Shown: piece after piece, positions 10,801 to 22,800 of the stretch
Layout: every line of letters starts with the position of its first letter
How positions within the stretch are numbered: the first letter of the stretch is position 1
NCBI GenBank assembly: GCA_018398765.1
Contig: JAHBMJ010000027.1
Coordinates: 2,578 to 58,891 of the forward strand
Direction of reading: 5' to 3'
From: Chromera velia
Lineage: Eukaryota > Sar > Chromeraceae
DNA: 56,314 nt
Position numbers and translations under genes: made by a program
The notes under the pieces: generated by a model
Told to the model about the DNA's origin: nothing
The model's input: the letters and a program-made list of their open reading frames with translations, nothing else
Databases searched by the model: none

Positions 10801-13800
10801 ACAGGTTGAATTGAGAGACTGCTCTGCCCTCCTGGAACCCTGGCAACTCTCTCTGGTCACAGTGGGACCAAAGGTCTGTCTGTCTGTCTGTCTGTCTGTG
10901 TGAGTGAGTGTTTTGGCCCTACACGTGAAACTGGTCAGGCAGGAGTGTTAGGCTGAGGAACGTTGGGAATGGTGGAGGGGGGGGATTAGATTCTTGTGTC
11001 CGTTTTGCGCATTCAGCCGCCATCCCACTTATTCAATGTTTCTGTGTGCTGACACCTTTGCCTGTTGTTTCCTTCCTTTTCCTTAATGCAAATATCGACG
11101 GTATGAAATCAATTTCTTGACCGCAGCAAATCGACTTCGGGAAGTCTTTCGTGAAGACAACGACACAACGTTGCCTCTCTGTGTTCAACGACACCGCACA
11201 GTCGATCCTTGTAGATGTAAACCTCGAGGGGGCAGAGGAACTCTCGAGGTCGGTGGGTTGATCAGAAAGGAAGGAAGGATTGATGCTTTTCCTTCAAGAA
11301 CCACCCATGCACCCATTTGTTCGTGCTGCTGTTTCCTTCCTTCCAGCATTCAGCACATGCACCCTTCGCTGCTGTGTGAGATCTCATGAAGTAGTAGTCA
11401 ACACCTCCTTCATACCTCTTTTGCTCTATTCCAGCCGCTCTGTGACTGTGTCTTCAATCCTCTTTTTTGCTATGTCTGGTGTGTGCAGAACAGACCCATT
11501 GTCGCAGGTCGTCCCCTCAGCCCACGCAGCAGGATTCGACCTGATGCTCAACGCTTCTGTACCTCAGAGGGTACAAAGGCAGATCACAGTGACCATCAAC
11601 GGGCGGCACCCCCAGAGGATCTCCATCACGGGCGAGCTCACCCCTGTGACCCTCAACATGTCCAGAGAGGATATCAACTTCAGGTGTGTACACACGTCCA
11701 CCTTTCTGAGAGGCAAAAGGCGTTAGAATGATTATGAAAGCGTTACAATGTGCATCAAACCGAAACATTGATTCAATGTGACTGTATTCGGAAGGTCGAT
11801 CGATACCCGATAATATCGCCAGGCTGGGTTTCATGCCACAATCGAGTTTGCGTCGCCATGTTCCAATCAAGCGTCGTTCTGCATAAGGCAAAATCTCCTC
11901 CCATGATGGAAGAAAGCCTCTGATAGCTGGTTCTCACAATCCTGTCACGTCTTTCAGACATCAACGCTTTTTCAAGTGCATTCAGTCCCTCAGCAAGATC
12001 CGGCATTAATTCTCCTCCCTACCTGCTTGAAGATCTCTTCTGATTCTTTGTCTGCCTTACTTTTGTTCTTTTGCTGCAGCTTTTCGGAAGACACGCTGGA
12101 GCAGTTGCTGACCGAACAGCTGATCTTGACGAATCCCGGAAACGGCCCCGCCTACTTCCGGTGGGGTGCCCCTGAGGAGGAGGGTGCAGAGAGCTTCAAC
12201 CTGAAACCTCTGAGTGGAGTCGTCAAGCCGAAGGAGTCCGTGACGTGCGAGATTGCCTTCATGGCCCCCTCTCATGGGAGTCGGATTTCGGCGTTCTTCC
12301 CTCTGCACATCACCGACGGGCTCGAACAAGTGTCCGTCAGTCCGTCAGTCAGGGGGTGAATAGTTGATTGTGTTTTTTGGGGGAGCTCAGACTTGCTTTT
12401 GGAAAAATGTCTTGCTCGAAAAGTTTCAGCAGGCGAATTGATACGTCGGTGGGAATTGAAGTATTTGTGAGAACGCGTGGGAAGAAGTCCACATGTGTAT
12501 CTGTTCAAAGCGTTGTTTTTCAAAAGAAAGCTCCCTGCCTGAAAAATGTTCGCTTCTCCGCCTGTTTTGTTTTCTGTCTGTCTGCATGGATGGATGCAGA
12601 CTTCAAGTGGCAGGCCAAGCCGATGAGGCCCTCCTTGTGCCCATCCACAAGAGAGTTGAGTTCGGGTCCATCCCGGTCGGTCACAAGGCTGAAGGCATCT
12701 GCACCCTGGCCAACCCTGGGGGGAACTCTGCGATATTCCACGTGATGGAGGTCCCAGAAGGCATCTCTGTGCACCCGATGAGGGGGAGAGTCGGACCGGA
12801 CTCTAGAGATGACCTGCAGATTAGTGCCTTGATTCCGACTGCTCAGAAGGTTGAGGGGGTTATCACTCTGTCCGTCCGGGGTGGCAAGCCTGTCCAGATT
12901 CCGATTGCAGTCGAGGCTGTGATTCCGGATGTCCGTGTGTCCCCGGACGAATTGGACTTCAAGTGGGTCACGCTGGGTGCTGTCCACTCCCTCCATGTGA
13001 CGATGACGAATTACTCCTCCGTCGAGGCTTCCCTGTACGTGTCTCTTGTGGACCATCCTGAGTTTGCACTGCAACAACAGGTGTCGAATTCAGATGCAGC
13101 CTCTTCCGTACAGGAGGGGGGGGGGAATGGTAGCGGAGAAGGGTCGCCTCGGGATTCTCTGAGAGAGAAGGGAAGCAGCGGGGAGTCAGGGGATCACGAG
13201 GGGGCAGAGGGGGAGGTGTTGGATGCCCCCCCGACAGGAACTTTGAGTTCCATTTCAGTGACAGCATTTGAAGAAGCAATGGGGATCTCTTCCGCTTCTG
13301 ACTTTGGGGGGGATGGGGGCGAGGATGAGATGCAAGGAGGAGAGGGACAGGGATACGAGGGTGGGTAGGCTGATTGGCTTTTCCTTGCATGGGGGGGGGT
13401 GTGTGTGCTCTTTCTTTTGCATCAGCAGAGTTTTGATTGCCCTGTCGGTTTTTCTGACTGTGACGGATATCCTTAAGAATGCGTCCGTGCCGGAAATGGG
13501 TTTGCCATTTTTTGGTTGCATTTCCTTGGTGCAAATGTGACCTCGATCTCCCATCTGTGCCCTTTCTCTGTCTCTGTTGTGCATACGAGTACACAGCGAA
13601 ATCTTCCCCCCCCTCTCTACATGCTCTGCTTACTCTCTGTTTGTGCAGGAGAGGAGGAGACCTCCAACCTCTACAAGCTTCTGATCCCCCCTCTTGGGGT
13701 CATATCTTTTGAGGTCAGTCAGGTTGCTCCTAAATGCGGCTCCTTGCACCCGCATTCAGCAAGAGTGCTTACCTGAATTTTGTATTATTTCACACGCTTT

Positions 13801-16800
13801 CTTGGCCAAGCTCACACAAGGACACACATTCTTCTATTTTTGCAAAGGCATTTCACGCTTCAATTTGTCTGTTTTTCCACATGCGAATACTCAACTGAAT
13901 GGCCTTGCGCTGCGTTGCAGATGACCTTCACGCCTGTGAAGGTGTTCGAGCACTCGTTCGAGCTTCCCGTCTCCTACGCGCAACAGGCAACCTCTCCAGA
14001 GCTCCAACGCGTCGTGCACGCCAAGGCCCTCAAACCGCGCCTTCTCCTCTCTCTGCCTTCAGTAGACTTTGCACCCAAAGTCATCCAGTCTCTTGCCACG
14101 GGGGCCCAGTCCTTGGCAAGCGAGAAGGTGGTCGCCTTCGTCAATGCCGACGAGAGCGCTCTTGCCTGGCAAGTAGACACGACCTGCTTGTACAAATACC
14201 CTGGAGTCTTCGAGGTGGCAACCTCCTCCGGTGTTCTGGATGCTGGCGAGGTCTGTCTGTCTGTCTGTCTGTCTGAAATATACAGTCTTCCTGCCTGCCA
14301 GCCTGCCAGCCTACCTGTCTGTCTGTCTGCCTGCCTTGAGTGCTGCGACGCTGAAAGGGAGGGGAAAAATACTGCGTGAGAGACATGTGCAGGTCGCATT
14401 TTCTCTCTGTATCTGTGTCACTTCATCAAAAAAAAAAAAAGCAAAAAAGGACACATCGGATCGTGGGAATGGCTTCTGGGAATGAGAAGCCTTCTTGTAT
14501 GTGCGCATCGATGGAGGAAGAACATGATGTCCCGGAACAAATTGTCTCTGTTTGAAAGAAGCCCCATACTGTGAATGATTCAAAGGATGCATTTGACTTC
14601 TTCTTCTCTGGTGCTCAGGAAGGAGCAGTCCGTATACAGTTCCAGCCCAAGGAGCCCCTCAACTACCTCATACACCTACCCATCTTCCTGTCTCCACCCC
14701 CGCCCGGAGGACGCGCATCTCCGACAGCTGATGCCGCCAGCCTCCCCCCCATCGACAAGAGCCGTCCATACCTCCACCTCCGACTGAGGGGGAGGGGGAC
14801 TGTCCCGAAGATCGCGTTTGACAGACCCGAACTGATCCTTCCAACAGTTCCCCTCAATGTTCCCTCTCGGGCTCTCTTCAAAGTCTACAACGAGGGGTTT
14901 GAACTTCTCGAACTCCGCACTCGTCTTCCTGCAGACTCACAGAAAATTCCTCTCAAGTCAGTCCGCTGATCTTCGCAGGCAAGGAGAAAGGAATCAAGAA
15001 TATGTGTTTGCTGAACGATGCCATGATTGTTCAACTGCGCGCTTTCATCGAGTCAAAGTCGGCACTGCACAGCCAAGGGAGACGTAGGGTCTTCACCCGT
15101 TTTCTATAGTAAATTAAATGACTTGAAAGAAGAGAGAAAGTGGGGTAGGGCTTGAAGGATTTAAACCCCCTTGGGCTTTGATGTGAATCTGGTCCGTTTT
15201 GTTGTCTATCTTTCTGTCTTTGACGACCGCACATGAATCGTCCACGTGGTTTGCTTCCATGTCCACGCTCTCTTGAGCTGCATTTACAAAGGTTGATGCG
15301 TTTCTTTTGCACATCCCGAACTGGATCCCTCCCTCTCTTTGTCTGTGTGTCAGAGTCGAGTTTCCTGAAGGCAATGTTTTGGGATCAGCAAAAGAGAGAT
15401 GCACCGTGGAGGTCTCCTTTGTCTCACCGAAGCCCGTATCTTTCACTGCGAAGGTCGAGATTCTCGACAGCGAAGACCGTCAGTCATTTTCCCATGTCAC
15501 TTTTGCACCATGGGGTGCTTTGAATAACTTGTGGGAGAAACCCTCTGTCTGTGTGTTGCTTTGTCAGTGCCGGGCGAGTACGTTCTAACCTTTGTATCGC
15601 AATGTGCCCTGCCTCAGTTCTATGAAGTAGTGCGTGCATGAGTGACGACATCCATTTTGGGTTTCCTTCCGTCTTCTTTCTTCTCTGCTGCATGCAGATG
15701 CGTACCCGATTTGCATCAGCGGGACTGCTGACAACTCTGTGCTGACAACGCACGGATACCTGGAGAAGTTCGCTGACTTCTTCAGCATCACGGGGGATCC
15801 TCCCATCCTCCGGGAAGAGGTCAGTGAGCGTCACGATGCGATGTGGGGGTGGGAGAATGAGTATGCTAACCATTCTTCTGCAAGCAGACAAAGAAGGATG
15901 CACAGTGTGGCGTTAGAGAGAGAGAGGGGGGGGGGGGGGGGNGGGGGGGGAGGGAGGGAGGGAGGGAGGGAGAGAGAGAGGGAGGGAGGGAGAGAGAGAG
16001 AGAGAAAGAAAAAAGATTGAAAGAGAAAGAAAGCAACTCTTGAGAGGACTTTTTTCATCTTCGCTAGTGGTACCCTCCCCTCTTGATGGATTCCAACTTC
16101 ACTTTGCAGTCCGTTCATCCTGCTGCCATCAATACCTCACTTGCCGCCACTGCCAATGTTCGTCTCCCCACTCTGAGGATCCTAAACCTGAAGAAGTTTT
16201 CAATTTGCATTTTCTCTTAATTTTGCCCTGTCTCCCTGCCTGTCCTCCCCCCTCCTGTTGCAGAAACCCGACGAAGACATTGGAGGCGGCCCCGAGAAGA
16301 CCCCCTCAGAGGCCCACAGTAGGGCTCCGTCTGCAAAGAGTGCGGGGGAGACGTCAGGATCCGCAGCGGCTCTGGTGGATTCGTCTGCGGATTTCCTTTC
16401 ACGGTGGTTGTCCTCTACAGTCCTCAAGTCCATCGTGGAGCTCTGGCCCCAGGACCTCATTGTGGGCTACGGAAAGCCTGTGATCGAACTCACAGAGCTC
16501 CTCTCTGGGAAGAGTTTCAAAGCCATAAGGCCGAACCAACCCCCTCCAGAGCCGCTTCCCAACCCGTCAACAAACCCGAAGGAAGACAAGGCTGCGGCCA
16601 ACTTAGCTGCTCTTTTGGGAAAGGGAGAGGGAGGGAAGAGGATCAAGGGCGAACCCCGAATCGTGTCGTTGGTTCTCCAATTTGAGAACTTTCTGACTTT
16701 CCTCAAGCAGCATGGGGCTTTGTTGTGTCACATCCGGCCTGAGTGGCTTCTTCCTAGAGACATGTTTGTGAAGCACGTGCAGGCACAGCCGGTGAAGAAT

Positions 16801-19800
16801 GTGAGGTCGGCCTCTGGAGGAATCTTCACCGGGTATCCGCGTCGTCATCTCGAACGCCAATGGACTTTGAAGGCACCGGAGGCCTGGATGACCGTGTGTC
16901 TGCAGATCTTGAGAGTTTTCCTTCTCAACCGTCTCACCCCACGGGCATTCCGCACAGTGCCCGGACTTCAAGACACCCAAAAAGAGAAGAAGAGCCAGAC
17001 GGAGAGCGGAACTTCAATTTCGAAGACCACCAATGCAGAAACAGAGGAGAAGGACAGAGAGAAGACAGAGAGAGAGAACGCCGCAGAGACAGCACAAAAG
17101 ATCATGTCCGACGCGCTTGACCTCTCAAGGGTTGAAGGATCGAATGTCTTCTCTGCTTCAGAGTCAGTCAGTTCGTCACTCCAGATGTCCCAACGTATGT
17201 AGCTTGAGGGGCACTTTTTTTTTCAGTCTTCTCTTTCAAGTATTTCTTCAATTGTTCCCGGCATGTTCTGTAGCCCTCTCTCTCTTTTGTTCGTTTCATT
17301 TGTGCTCTTACAGTTTGTCGCCTTCCGACAAAGAGGCCCTTTCACATGGGATGAAGGTCTATTCTCTGGAACAGGCCCTTCGAATCTCTCCGTTGGTAAT
17401 AGAAGATAGGTTTTTCCTGCCTTTGTGAATGGATTTTCTGCAGGCTGATGCTTCTTAAGTGGTTGACTTTCCACTACAACAAAGTGGACGGCGGAAATTT
17501 TCCGCTGGTGGTGACGAATTTCGAGACGGACTTGAGAGATTCGATTGTGTTTGCGAGTGCGGTTGTCTCTCATGCCCCCGATCTGGGAGCCCCAGGGTCC
17601 GCCCTGGCGTCCTTGCGGCGTCCTTGCGTGACCCCGGACCATTTCGAGCAGAATGCCTCCAAGGTTGTGCACGGACTTCAGGAATTGGGTCTCCAAGTGA
17701 ACGTGAAGGCATCAGACTTGGCGGCTGGGTCTGCTCGTGACCTTCTGATCTTCTCCATTTTCCTCTTCCAGACCCTTCCTCAGTATATTCCGAGGACAAC
17801 TCTCACGTTCGCAACTGCGCTGGTAAGCAGCTCATTTGGAAAGATGAAAAAAAGACCTCCAACACAAAAAAGAGAAAACTGGGAAAGTTGAAGTGAAACA
17901 GAGAAGAGGCAGACAAATTGTGTGAAATTGACTTTCACCAAGAATTCTATCCGGTTCGGGATTTCCCTCTCTTCATCCCCCCCAAAAATGCAAGACAGCA
18001 AACCAAAATGTGCAATTTTCATTCATAAAGACCTCCATCTGCATGTCTCGCTTTTCTCCCCTTCCGACTGAATCTTCTATTTGATTGATCTTTTTGATTT
18101 GCAGGGAGTGAGGCAGACCAAGTTGATTGACCTCACAAACCCCTCAAGGAAAAGAATTGTCTACCGAGTTCAGATCGAAGGGGGAGCAGACTTTACCCTC
18201 TACCTCGCAGACAAAGGAGACAAATCAAAGACCCAACCCCTCAACCCCGGAGACTCAGTCGCCCTGGAAGCGAGAGAGACCAGACAGGTCCACGTCGAGT
18301 TCAACGCCAGGTTCTCAAAACCCAGTGAGGCGAAGCTGCTCTTCACCAGTAAAAGGTCAGGCAGCAAACAAAATAATAAATTTTCATACAGAAAAAGAAT
18401 TATGTATGAAAATGAATGCATTCATCAGTGAAAGGTGAGCAAAAGAAACAAGAGAGACAACAACCGTAAGTCATTCCTTCAAAACTGGACATTCTGATGT
18501 TTTTCTCTGCTTTTAAAAATCTCAAACTTCGTCATGATTCGGGATTGTAACCACTAGCTCAAATACAGATGCAAAATTGGTGAAGAAAGGAGGACCGGAA
18601 GGTCACAGTGGGATTCATTTTCTCTCTTGTCATTTCTTCTTCGTCTGCCTGTCTGTCTGTCTATCTGTCTGCAGAGAAGGTGCTGTGCAAGCAACAGCGT
18701 TGGTCTTCCGTCTCTCTCCAACCATCACGTCGAAGCGACCTCTGAAGAGATTCACCGCCACCACCTGTCTCTACGAACCAGTGGAAGTTGACTGCGAGAT
18801 TGCCTCTCCCGTCCCTGTAGAAGGGGAGTTCTTCGTTGCGCTCTCAACGGAAAAAACAGATGCGACCGGCACTGCGCCTGTCAAATCTCTCCTCGCGGAC
18901 AGGCACATGGCAGCAAAAGAGGCATTCTGGACACCCACAGTCAAACTCCGAATCGGGCCAGAGGGAAAAACGACTCTCAAGGTTAGTCAACACGACAGCC
19001 TGAATATTTGTTGCGTTTCTCTGTTCTTTCGAATTCATACAGCCCACCGATCGACCGTGCAAATAAGTCATCTGAAAGAGATTCGGCAAGGGAAGATTGT
19101 CTGACCGCACACTCTCTACAGCTTTCCTTTCTTTCTCTCAAGATGAGGCACCGAACAGCAAAATATCTCATTGAGTGTTGCTGCGCCTGCACATGCACAC
19201 AGATCCAATTCCTTCCCCTCGAGATGGGCAACTTCCTCGGGACCCTCATGTTCAAAGACACAAGGGCAGGGGAGTTCGTGTATGAGATCTTTGGGGTCGC
19301 TCACGCCCCCAAGCCTGTGGAGCTGCCCCCCTTCTCAACGAGACTGGACATCCACGCGAACTTTGAGATTCCCCTTGGAGGACGAAATCCAGCGCTGGAT
19401 GCAGCACGGGGTGCGTTGATGGACAGGCAGAACTCAGGAAAGGGCAAGGCAGCACGGAGACCTGCCAGCAGGGAGCGAGACTTGATGGGCCCGCAGCCGC
19501 CAAAGGACGGAGTGACGATCTACACCGTCAGGTGCTCATCCCCGTACTTCCAGGCACCCACAAAGGTTGCCTACGTCAACACTCAATCGTCAGTGTCCAT
19601 GCTGTTCCTTCTTTTTACTCCCCTACTTCTTTTTGCAAGTACTTTCTCGCTTGCCGGCCGGCTGACTTTACTCCTTTTCTTTATGAAGTGCCAATTCCGT
19701 CCCTTAACTTTTCCCTGTCGGTGCCTCAGTTGGACTCTTTTCCTGTTGTGCGGGGATTTTCGTGTTGGGTTTTTGTGTGTTCAGGAGTAACAGTCTGCAT

Positions 19801-22800
19801 GCGTCCTTTTCTTGTGAAATTGAAGATAAAGTCATTCAAGCGCCAGTGAAACTCCCATGTTTTTGTTCGCTCCTTTCCCTTTGCTTCTTCTTGCAGCGAC
19901 AAGGCCCGAGAGATTTTGAATAAGAGCGGCCTCTCCGAGAGACTGCTCCTCGACTTTCAACCGTCAGAGCCCGGCATGTTCCCCTGCACACTGCACCTGA
20001 GCTCTTCCTTCGACACCAGAGTCCTCAAATTCGAAGCAGCAGCAACGCCTCCTCCTACGAGGTGCCAACTGAGCTTCCGAACTGCAGCCAGACGACCTTT
20101 GGTACAGGTTCGCTTCTTTCCTTCTTCCTCGCTGTCTTTGTGGTTGCGTCCTCAGTTCTTGAATGGTCTTTCATCACAGCTTGTGTTTCAAATTCTTCAA
20201 GTTGGTCTGCAAAAATTGATGGGGTTGAATTACATGTTTCCATTTGTTCTCCATCTGGTGTCTTCAATTCTTCGCTTCATTTGTTTCTCACTTTCCTGCT
20301 GATTTCTCTGTCTCTACCTTTGTGCGTCTCTTTTTTGTGCAGGAGATTCCGATCACAAACTCAAGCGAGAACGAGTGGACCGTCAGGGCGAAAATTGAAC
20401 ACGAAAACACAGACGGAGAGGCAAGGGGAAGCCAAGCGAACGTCTTCGGTAAGTCATTCATTTTCTTGCGTTGTCACTTTTCTGCTCAAACCTGGAATGT
20501 TCTGTGTCTTTCCTCCATACCATTTCTCTACAAAACAAACATCGGAAGTCACTGCAAATTTCATTAAGCCCCCAAAGAGTGTTCGGACATTCTGTCTTAG
20601 CTCATGCACCCCTGCATTGCAAACACCTGAGCGCAAACGTGTGTTTGGAATGAATGCGTGGGTATCAGAAGCTGTTTCTCTGCCTCACTGCATCCTTTCC
20701 TTTCCGTGTTTGCAGAGGGCCCATCGGAGATAAAGGTCAAGAAGGCCGCGATCGGTGCGGACGGAAACCCCGTGCCTCGAGTGACCAAGTACAACTTGAC
20801 CTTCAACCCCTCTTGGATCTGTTCCCGACGTGCGATTCTTCATTTGAATAACCTCTCGACAAGCGAGACTGCCGAGTTTTTTCTTGTCGGAGAGGCAGAG
20901 GAACCAGACGCAGAGGGACATATCGTCGTCCAATGCGAAGCAAGAAGCCCAAAGAAGGTCTCAGTTGAGGTAGGTCAGCATGCATTTATTTTTACATTCC
21001 GGTTGAACCAGCTGGCCCTCTTTCCCTCCCTTGCAATTTGAGAGATTGCTTTTCTCGATTGCGTTGCTTTGACTCTATTGAGCTGATCCGGCACCTCTTG
21101 TTCATCATATTATTTTTGTCACTGCCTTTCTCCTTCACGTCAACTGATCTAAAGTTGAAGTAGTCATAATCTTTTCTGCTTGATCAGAATTCGTCTGTCC
21201 TGATTCTAGAAGAGGGAATTAATCACAGGGCGAGGAAAGGAGCGGGATCTCATCAAGAACTGAGATAGGGATAGAGAGCCTGGAGTGATGGACTGGAGCG
21301 TCACACATGCAGTCCCCGGGCTCATTTCTATCCACATAGTATGATGGGATGAGGAACGTTAGCGGTTCGAGGGTGCCCTCTCTTCACTTCCCTCTTTTGT
21401 CCCTCCTCCTCCTTTGCAGGTTCCTCACTATGGAAACCAGCCGGTAGACCTGGAGGTTGAGACGGATCTGCTCTGTGCGTCTGGACCCGAAAAAGTGCGG
21501 GCAGTTCTTGGCTCCCCTGCTGTGTATGAGTTTGAGGTTCTCCCTCTGGTTGCTGGAAATTCCACGGCCTGTATCATCTTCAGGGACCGGACCCAGGGCA
21601 CGTACGTGTGGTACACGGTGGAACTGAACGTTGCACCACCGAAACCACAAAAGACCCTGGAGCTGCGATGCAACGTCCGATCGGTCGGTTGGTCGATTTG
21701 TTCTCCCATCAGAAAGACAGATAGACAGATACGGGGTTCATCCGAGGGGATTTTGTGAGAAGAAAAAATGTTTTTGCTTACTCTTTCCTAGTCTTGTGTG
21801 GTTGAGCAGAAAAGCGAGAAGAACGATACGGGAGGGAAGTGGGACGAAGAATGAAAAGAAAGGGTGCGGGAGGGAACGAGAAAGTATGTCTTGACGAAGG
21901 AAGTGCCGGTATGTGAACCGCTACCGCTTCCGTGGACTGTCGCACGATCATCCCTTTCCTGTCGCTCTGCAACTTGAATGCATTCTCTTCACACTTCCCC
22001 TTTGACAGGAAACTTACACTCATCGCGAACCCTGTGTGTCTGTCTCTCTGTCTGTCTGTTTGTCGGTCTGTCTCTGATTGTGCAGGCTGTCTCTGTAGGA
22101 GTCCAGTTGTCCAACCCTCTGGATGACAACGTGACATTTGACGTCACTCTGACTGGAGAGGGGCTCCTTGGAGACTCCGAGTTCACCCTTGCTCCAAAGG
22201 AATCCTCAACTTACGAACTCGCCTTCTCGCCCCTCCTGGAAGGATCTAGCAGGGCTGCAGCGGTACGTGAAGCTGTCTCTCCGACTGTCCGACTGTTTGA
22301 TTGTACGGGAGCTAGGAAAGAAGCTCGCGTATCCTTGGGCTCTGATCTGTTTCCTTCCAGTGACTGACATTTTTGCCCTCTCTCTTGCATGTGTCTTTAT
22401 AAGTGTCGACTTTCAATCTGCAGCTCTCTGCTGTCTTCTCCCCTGCATGCTTGTTTTTGATGTATTGTTGCTCTCCTCTCCCTCTGCAGGTTTTCGTGTC
22501 TCCGAAGGTCGGAGAGTTCTGGTACGACCTCATCCTCATTGCAGACCCTCCAGAACCCATCTCTGTGGAACCTCTGCAGACAGAGCTGGGGGTCCCAGTC
22601 ACAACAAAGGTCTCGATAGAGAATCCCGTGGGCTATGAGGTCAGTCGCAGGGAGGTGCCATGAGGAACGTGTTGAACGACACTCACTCACCGACTCACTT
22701 CCTTACTCGCTGAGTCCCTCACCGAGACATGAATCTCAAATCCAGACTTTTGCATACAAGACTGCATGCTTCTCAAGCTGGTCGATAACAGGTACTCACA

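Noticed and set aside
21361-21384. GGTTCGAGGGT resembling a tRNA B box
   Set aside because: No A box or cloverleaf can be drawn from the 80 bp upstream, and it lies in an intron of the CFAP47-like gene.
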